Assembly (NCBI GenBank): GCA_003694975.1
Contig: RFJH01000363.1
Span: 1 to 10,078 of the forward strand
From: Anaerolineae bacterium
GTDB lineage: Bacteria > Chloroflexota > Anaerolineae > Anaerolineales > Villigracilaceae
Direction: 5' to 3'
Length of the DNA: 10,078 bases
Positions 6,675 to 10,078 of this stretch are shown here, piece by piece. Both the position numbers and the translations under genes were made by a program. Under the pieces are notes generated by a model. That model was not told the origin of the DNA. It did no database searches and saw nothing but the letters and a program-made list of their open reading frames with translations. The number at the start of each line of letters is the position of its first letter. The first letter of the stretch is position 1.

Positions 6675-6704
6675 AGTATACAACGGGAAAGAGTTTTCTG
6701 TCAA
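6675..6704 (-). promoter_or_regulatory. Strong sigma-A-type promoter of the GntR-transporter operon
   Basis: On the minus strand, a perfect -35 TTGACA (6704-6699) is followed after an 18-bp spacer by -10 TATACT (6680-6675). The predicted start is near 6668, about 42 bases before the regulator ATG. This is the best promoter match noticed in the window, and its location directly before a palindromic site and a repressor gene makes it convincing. Confidence 0.75.
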
Positions 6705-6769
6705 TACGTTCGCGAATGGGCGGACCTTTCCGTAGGAACAAACAGTTATCACCCTATCGCCGGAAGATG

Positions 6770-6808
6770 CATCCGGGTCGGCAAGGGCAGTGCCCTCGCC
6801 GACCCATG
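6770..6808. repeat. Strong REP-like extragenic palindrome
   Basis: GGGTCGGC (6775-6782) pairs perfectly with GCCGACCC (6798-6805). Inside, A-T and GGGC/GCCC continue the stem past one mismatch to a 3-nt loop AGT. Outside, CAT/ATG (6770-6772 and 6806-6808) extends it past a 2-nt bulge. It lies about 128 bp after the E2 stop and about 70 bp upstream of the GntR promoter -35 box. No T-run follows on either strand, so it is not a normal intrinsic terminator. It looks like a repetitive extragenic palindrome or similar mRNA-end/insulator element, but only one copy is visible here. Confidence 0.7.
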
Positions 6809-6932
6809 TGAGCAGGCCGTGTGCAAAGTGACACAAATCGCAACAACAGCGTAGCGTGCGAGGCAGCTACAGACAGTTGTCCTATAAATGTCCGATTATT
6901 GACAAGCCCTGAAGAACAACTGGGGGCAGGTA

Positions 6933-8192
6933 CTATCTTTCCCACCCCTCCAACACCTCTTTCACCTTCGCCAGGAACCGATCCGCCAGGGCGCCATCCA
7001 GGATGCGATGGTCAAAGACGAAGGAGAGATAGACCATTGGACGGATGGCGAGGGCGTCGCTCCCGGCGGCGTCGGCCACGACGACGGGACGTTTTTGCAG
7101 CGCACCGACGCCCAGGATGCCGCATTGTCCCTGGGGGATGACAGGGAAGGCAAAGAGCGAACCGCTCACGCCGTGATTGGTGAGAGTAAACGTGCCTCCC
7201 TGCACCTCGTCCGGCCGAAGTTGCTTCGAGCGGGCGCGCTGCGCCAGGTCGTTCACGGCGCGGGCGATGCCCAGCAGCGAGAGACGGTCGGCGTTTTTGA
7301 TGACCGGCACGATCAGCCCCTCCTCGCCCAGGGAGACGGCTACGCCGATGTTGATCTCGCGGTGCAGGATCAGCCCTTCGTCGGTCCAGGTGGAGTTGAC
7401 GCGCGGATAGGCGCGCAACGCCTGCGCCGCCGCGACGAGGAAATAAGCCGTGTAGGTCAGGCGGATGTCATCGCGGGCAAAGGCCTCCTTGTTCGCTTCG
7501 CGGTGCGCCACCACGCGGCTCATATCCACCTCGAAGACGGTCAGCACGTGGGGGATAGTGCGTTTGCTATGTACCATGTGCTCCGCGATCTGGCGGCGGA
7601 TGAGGGGGTGAGGGAGGAGGGTGTCAGGTGTTTCGGTGGCAGGTGTCAGGTGTGAGGGTGTTTTGGTGTCAGGTGTCAGGTGTTCAGGAGGCGGAGGGGC
7701 GGGGGTGGCGGCTGCTTTCTCCAGGTATCGCAGCACATCCTTTTTGGTGATGCGGCCGCGCAGGCCGGTGCCCTTCACCTGGCGAAGGTCTATGCCGTGT
7801 TCGGCAGCCAGGCGCGCCACCACCGGGGAGATGAAACCCAGGTCACGCGAGGGGGACTCAGCCTGGGGCGGAGAGGATGCCCGGGCAACGGGAACAGGCT
7901 CAGGAGCGGGAGCGGAGACGGAAGGCGCTTCGGGGGCCTCCCCGGGCTCCTCGCCGGGTTCACCGATCCAGGCCAGGATGCGTCCGACGGGGACGGTCTC
8001 TCCCTCCTGCGCTTCGATTTTGAGCACCGTGCCGGAGGTCGGGCTGGGGATTTCGGTGTCCACTTTGTCGGTGTTCACCTCCAGCAGGGGCTCCAGTTCG
8101 CGCACGCTCTCGCCTTCTTTTTTGAGCCATTTCGTGATGGTTACTTCCTCCACGCCTTCGCCCAGGCGGGGGACAAGGACTTTGGTTGCCAT
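6933..8192 (-). CDS. 2-oxoacid dehydrogenase E2, dihydrolipoamide acyltransferase
   Basis: A 419-residue E2 subunit that passes acyl groups from E1 to CoA. Domains in order: a single lipoyl domain (about 2-78) with the lipoylated Lys43 in TDKVD; a Pro/Ala/Glu-rich linker; a peripheral subunit-binding domain (about 119-158, ISPVVARLAAEHGIDLRQVKG and GRITKKDV); a second linker (about 160-196) built from an odd DNA repeat; and the catalytic domain (about 197-419). The catalytic domain ends with DHRILDG, whose His395 and Asp399 are the acyltransferase catalytic pair. Length is normal for a one-lipoyl E2. The substrate class (pyruvate, branched-chain 2-oxoacids or acetoin) cannot be fixed from sequence; the fused E1 partner leans to a branched-chain or pyruvate-type complex. 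ATG 8192 follows AGGAG by 5 bases and lies 15 bp after the E1 stop, so the pair is one operon. E3 is not in the window. Confidence 0.95.
   Translation of the reverse strand: MATKVLVPRLGEGVEEVTITKWLKKEGESVRELEPLLEVNTDKVDTEIPSPTSGTVLKIEAQEGETVPVGRILAWIGEPGEEPGEAPEAPSVSAPAPEPVPVARASSPPQAESPSRDLGFISPVVARLAAEHGIDLRQVKGTGLRGRITKKDVLRYLEKAAATPAPPPPEHLTPDTKTPSHLTPATETPDTLLPHPLIRRQIAEHMVHSKRTIPHVLTVFEVDMSRVVAHREANKEAFARDDIRLTYTAYFLVAAAQALRAYPRVNSTWTDEGLILHREINIGVAVSLGEEGLIVPVIKNADRLSLLGIARAVNDLAQRARSKQLRPDEVQGGTFTLTNHGVSGSLFAFPVIPQGQCGILGVGALQKRPVVVADAAGSDALAIRPMVYLSFVFDHRILDGALADRFLAKVKEVLEGWER
7620..7683. repeat. Short direct DNA repeats inside the E2 linker coding sequence
   Basis: The 12-mer GGTGTCAGGTGT occurs four times, starting at 7620, 7642, 7665 and 7672 (the last two overlap). 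Spacings of 22, 23 and 7 bp are not multiples of three, so copies are read in two frames, giving TPDT twice and HLTP twice. The repeat is therefore a property of the DNA, not of a repeated peptide, and lies in the disordered linker between the subunit-binding and catalytic domains. Confidence 0.8.
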
Positions 8193-8207
8193 AGGTGCTC
8201 CTGTGCG

Positions 8208-10078
8208 TTAATAGATTGCGGGGTACGCCGCCGGATCGACCTCGTACATCATCTCGTAGACGGCGTCGAAAACGCTCTCCACATTGGGTTTCGACCAGTA
8301 ATCGCCGTCGCTGCCGTAGGCGGGACGGTGAGGGGCGCCGGGCAGGGTGCGGGGCGGGGAATCGAGGTAGTAGTAGCCGCCTTGCTTTTCGATGACTTCT
8401 TGCATCATGTAGGCCGTGGTGCCGCCGGGGACGTCTTCATCGGTGAAGAGGATGCGGCTGGTCTTTTTGAGCGATTCGAGGATGACGCCGTGCCGGTCGA
8501 AGGGGAGCAGGGTTTGCACGTCAATCACTTCGGCCTGGACGCCCACCTCGGCCAGACGTTCGGCGGCTTGAAGGGCGATGCGACACATCGCGCCGTAGGT
8601 GACGATGGTCACGTCCTCGCCTTCGCGCAGCACTTCCGGCACACCCAGGGGGACGGTGATCTCGGCAAGGTTTTCGGGCAGCGGCTCGCGCAGGCGGTAT
8701 CCGTTGAGCACTTCCACGACCACGCCGGGTTCATCGGCCTGGAGGAGGGTGTTGTAGAAGCCGGCGGCGCGGGTCATATCACGCGGCACGCAGACGACCA
8801 TGCCGCGCACCAGGTGAATCAACCCGGCCATCAGCGAGCCGGAGTGCCAGATGCCCTCCAGGCGATGGCCGCGCGTGCGCACGATGACCGGCGCTTTTTG
8901 TCCCCCCGCCGTGCGCCACAGGAGGGTCGCCAGGTCGTCGGACATGATTTGCAGGGCGTAGAGCAGGTAATCGAGGTACTGGATCTCGGCAATCGGGCGC
9001 AGGCCGCGCATCGCCAGCCCAATCGCCTGCCCGACGATGGTCGTCTCGCGGATACCGGTATCCGCCACGCGCAGCGCGCCGTATTTCTCTTGCAGGCCGC
9101 GGAAGCCCTGGTTCACGTCGCCCAGGCGTCCCACGTCCTCGCCGAAGGCGACGACGCGCGGATCGCGCGCCAGGATGGCATCGAAGGCCGCGTTCAGGAC
9201 TTCAAACCCCGGGACGCGGGGCGGGTCGTCCGCGTACCTCGGCCTGACCTGCGGGACATCCAGCGCGCGGCCGCTATAGAGATGAGACCCGTACCGCGCC
9301 GCGTTGACCTGTGCCTGGTCCCGTTTCCAGCGCGCCAGCCCCGCCCGGACGGATTCCGGTTCGCGCCGCAGGAGGGCAAGCGCCTTGTGGACGCCGCTGT
9401 GGAGGTCGCGTCGCAAGGGGTGGGGGATTTCGGTCAGATCGCTGCGGATGCGGCGCAGGGGTTCGGCGAGGTGGGGGGCGAGGGTGACGGCCTCGTCCAG
9501 CAGGGTCAGCACCTCCTGGCGTTCCGTCAGGATGGGCAACTGATAGGCTTCCCAGGCTTCCTTGCGGATGGATTCCACGGTGGCGCGGTCCTCTTCTTCC
9601 CAGCGGGCGAAATCTTCTTCGGAGGCCACACCGACCTCGATCATCCACTCTTTCATCTTGCGCAGGCAATCGTGCTCCTGCTCCCATTGCAGGCGTTCCG
9701 GCGATTTGTAACGCTCGTGGCTGCCGGATGTGGAGTGTCCCTGCGGCTGGGTGAGTTCGGTGACGTGCACCAGGGCGGGGATATGCCGTTCACGAGCGAT
9801 CTCGGCAGCGGTGCGATAGACCTCCAGCAAAGCAGGGTAGTCCCAGCCGGGCACGGTGTAGAGGTCATAGCCCTCCTCGCCCTTAGGGTCGCGCCGGAAG
9901 CCCTGCAAGATGGCCGAGATGTTGCCTTTGACCATCTGGAACTGATTGGGGACGGAGATGCCGTAGCCGTCATCGTAGATGCTGATGATGGCAGGCGTTT
10001 TGAGCACGCCGATGGCGTTGACTGCTTCCCAGAACATGCCCTCTGCCGTGGATGCGTTGCCGATGCTCACCCAGGTAA
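8208..10078 (-). CDS. Fused 2-oxoacid dehydrogenase E1 alpha/beta subunit, 5' end outside window
   Basis: The frame is open to the right edge (TGG and ACC codons precede the GTG at 10070), so about 622 C-terminal residues are seen. With GTG as residue 1: the alpha part has the thiamine-diphosphate motif GNASTAEGMFWEAVNAIG (4-21), DDGYGISVPNQ (33-43) and the conserved loop TQPQGHSTSGSHERYKS (107-123). A helical connector (about 130-285) follows. The beta part starts near 287 and has FGEDVG (309-314), DTGIRETT with the cofactor-activating Glu342, a transketolase-like core, and a C-terminal transketolase domain (about 470-600, VTIVTYGAM and TDEDVPGG). This alpha-beta fusion resembles the alpha/beta proteins of about 800 residues known in Bacteroidota, so about 170-180 residues are probably missing upstream. 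It decarboxylates a 2-oxoacid and reductively acylates the lipoyl group of the adjacent E2. Substrate undetermined. Confidence 0.93.
   Translation of the reverse strand, partial: TWVSIGNASTAEGMFWEAVNAIGVLKTPAIISIYDDGYGISVPNQFQMVKGNISAILQGFRRDPKGEEGYDLYTVPGWDYPALLEVYRTAAEIARERHIPALVHVTELTQPQGHSTSGSHERYKSPERLQWEQEHDCLRKMKEWMIEVGVASEEDFARWEEEDRATVESIRKEAWEAYQLPILTERQEVLTLLDEAVTLAPHLAEPLRRIRSDLTEIPHPLRRDLHSGVHKALALLRREPESVRAGLARWKRDQAQVNAARYGSHLYSGRALDVPQVRPRYADDPPRVPGFEVLNAAFDAILARDPRVVAFGEDVGRLGDVNQGFRGLQEKYGALRVADTGIRETTIVGQAIGLAMRGLRPIAEIQYLDYLLYALQIMSDDLATLLWRTAGGQKAPVIVRTRGHRLEGIWHSGSLMAGLIHLVRGMVVCVPRDMTRAAGFYNTLLQADEPGVVVEVLNGYRLREPLPENLAEITVPLGVPEVLREGEDVTIVTYGAMCRIALQAAERLAEVGVQAEVIDVQTLLPFDRHGVILESLKKTSRILFTDEDVPGGTTAYMMQEVIEKQGGYYYLDSPPRTLPGAPHRPAYGSDGDYWSKPNVESVFDAVYEMMYEVDPAAYPAIY

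Larger units (their letters stand above)
6627..6932. other. Intergenic region between the dehydrogenase genes and the uptake cassette
   Basis: About 306 bp without a credible gene. From the E2 stop towards the regulator it contains about 127 bp with no strong signal, apart from a loose TTGTC...GACAA repeat around 6877-6906. Then come the REP-like palindrome, the TTGACA/TATACT promoter and the palindromic operator candidate. No tRNA-like or small-RNA structure was recognised. Confidence 0.6.

Noticed and set aside
6775..6805. Rho-independent terminator of the E1-E2 operon
   Set aside because: The stem is strong, but the sequence after it on the minus strand (GGATGCATCTTCC) has no U-run, and it lies about 128 bp beyond the stop codon. 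It is called as a REP-like palindrome instead.
6627..6836. N-terminal extension of the GntR reading frame (70 extra codons up to 6836)
   Set aside because: It crosses the TTGACA/TATACT promoter, the palindrome TTGGACGTCCAA and part of the REP-like hairpin, and has no family similarity. The winged helix starts right after ATG 6626.
7620..7683. Possible CRISPR array from the GGTGTCAGGTGT repeats
   Set aside because: Repeats are only 12 bp, two copies overlap, the others are separated by about 10 bp, and the stretch is coding sequence of the E2 linker.
8193..8207. Separate regulatory element between the E1 and E2 genes
   Set aside because: The 15-bp gap contains only the E2 ribosome site (AGGAG) and spacing bases.

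Overview
The window is a compact bacterial stretch in which every gene I can support lies on the minus strand. Composition is uneven: about 60-75% GC in sampled lines of the two ends, but about 43-50% in sampled lines of the middle. The gene families point to a thermophile-like or Chloroflexota (Anaerolineae-type) bacterium. The evidence is a lipoprotein binding protein with a long Pro/Ala/Thr/Glu linker, a two-domain fused 2-oxoacid dehydrogenase E1, and a protein of the family often labelled 'quinate 5-dehydrogenase'. This assignment is an inference from family memory; no rRNA or marker gene is present.

Reading in the direction of transcription (right to left), there are three blocks. (1) 10078-6933: a 2-oxoacid dehydrogenase pair, with a fused E1 alpha/beta subunit (5' end outside the window) followed 15 bp later by a lipoyl E2 acyltransferase. 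An intergenic region of about 306 bp follows, holding a strong REP-like palindrome and then a well-formed sigma-A-type promoter with a perfect 12-bp palindrome just downstream of its predicted start. (2) 6626-2653: a self-contained sugar/polyol-phosphate uptake cassette with a GntR/UTRA repressor, a UgpB-like solute-binding lipoprotein and two CUT1-type permeases. It has no ATPase, so a shared ATPase elsewhere is expected. Stem-loops mark the gntR/binding-protein junction and the binding-protein/permease junction, which fits graded expression within one transcript. (3) 2399-1: a three-gene unit with a 'quinate 5-dehydrogenase'-annotated family protein of uncertain function, a small HEAT-like repeat protein, and a MobA-like nucleotidyltransferase cut by the left edge.

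The E1/E2 pair would make acyl-CoA from a 2-oxoacid; its E3 is not visible. The transporter would import a substrate sensed by the GntR protein, most likely a glycerol-phosphate-type or related carbohydrate ligand. The third block has no assignable pathway and is the least understood part. I found no CRISPR, tRNA, rRNA, transposase or phage gene. No clear new defence-like or mobile system is visible; the most interesting items are regulatory structures, an out-of-frame DNA repeat inside the E2 linker, and the uncharacterised three-gene unit.
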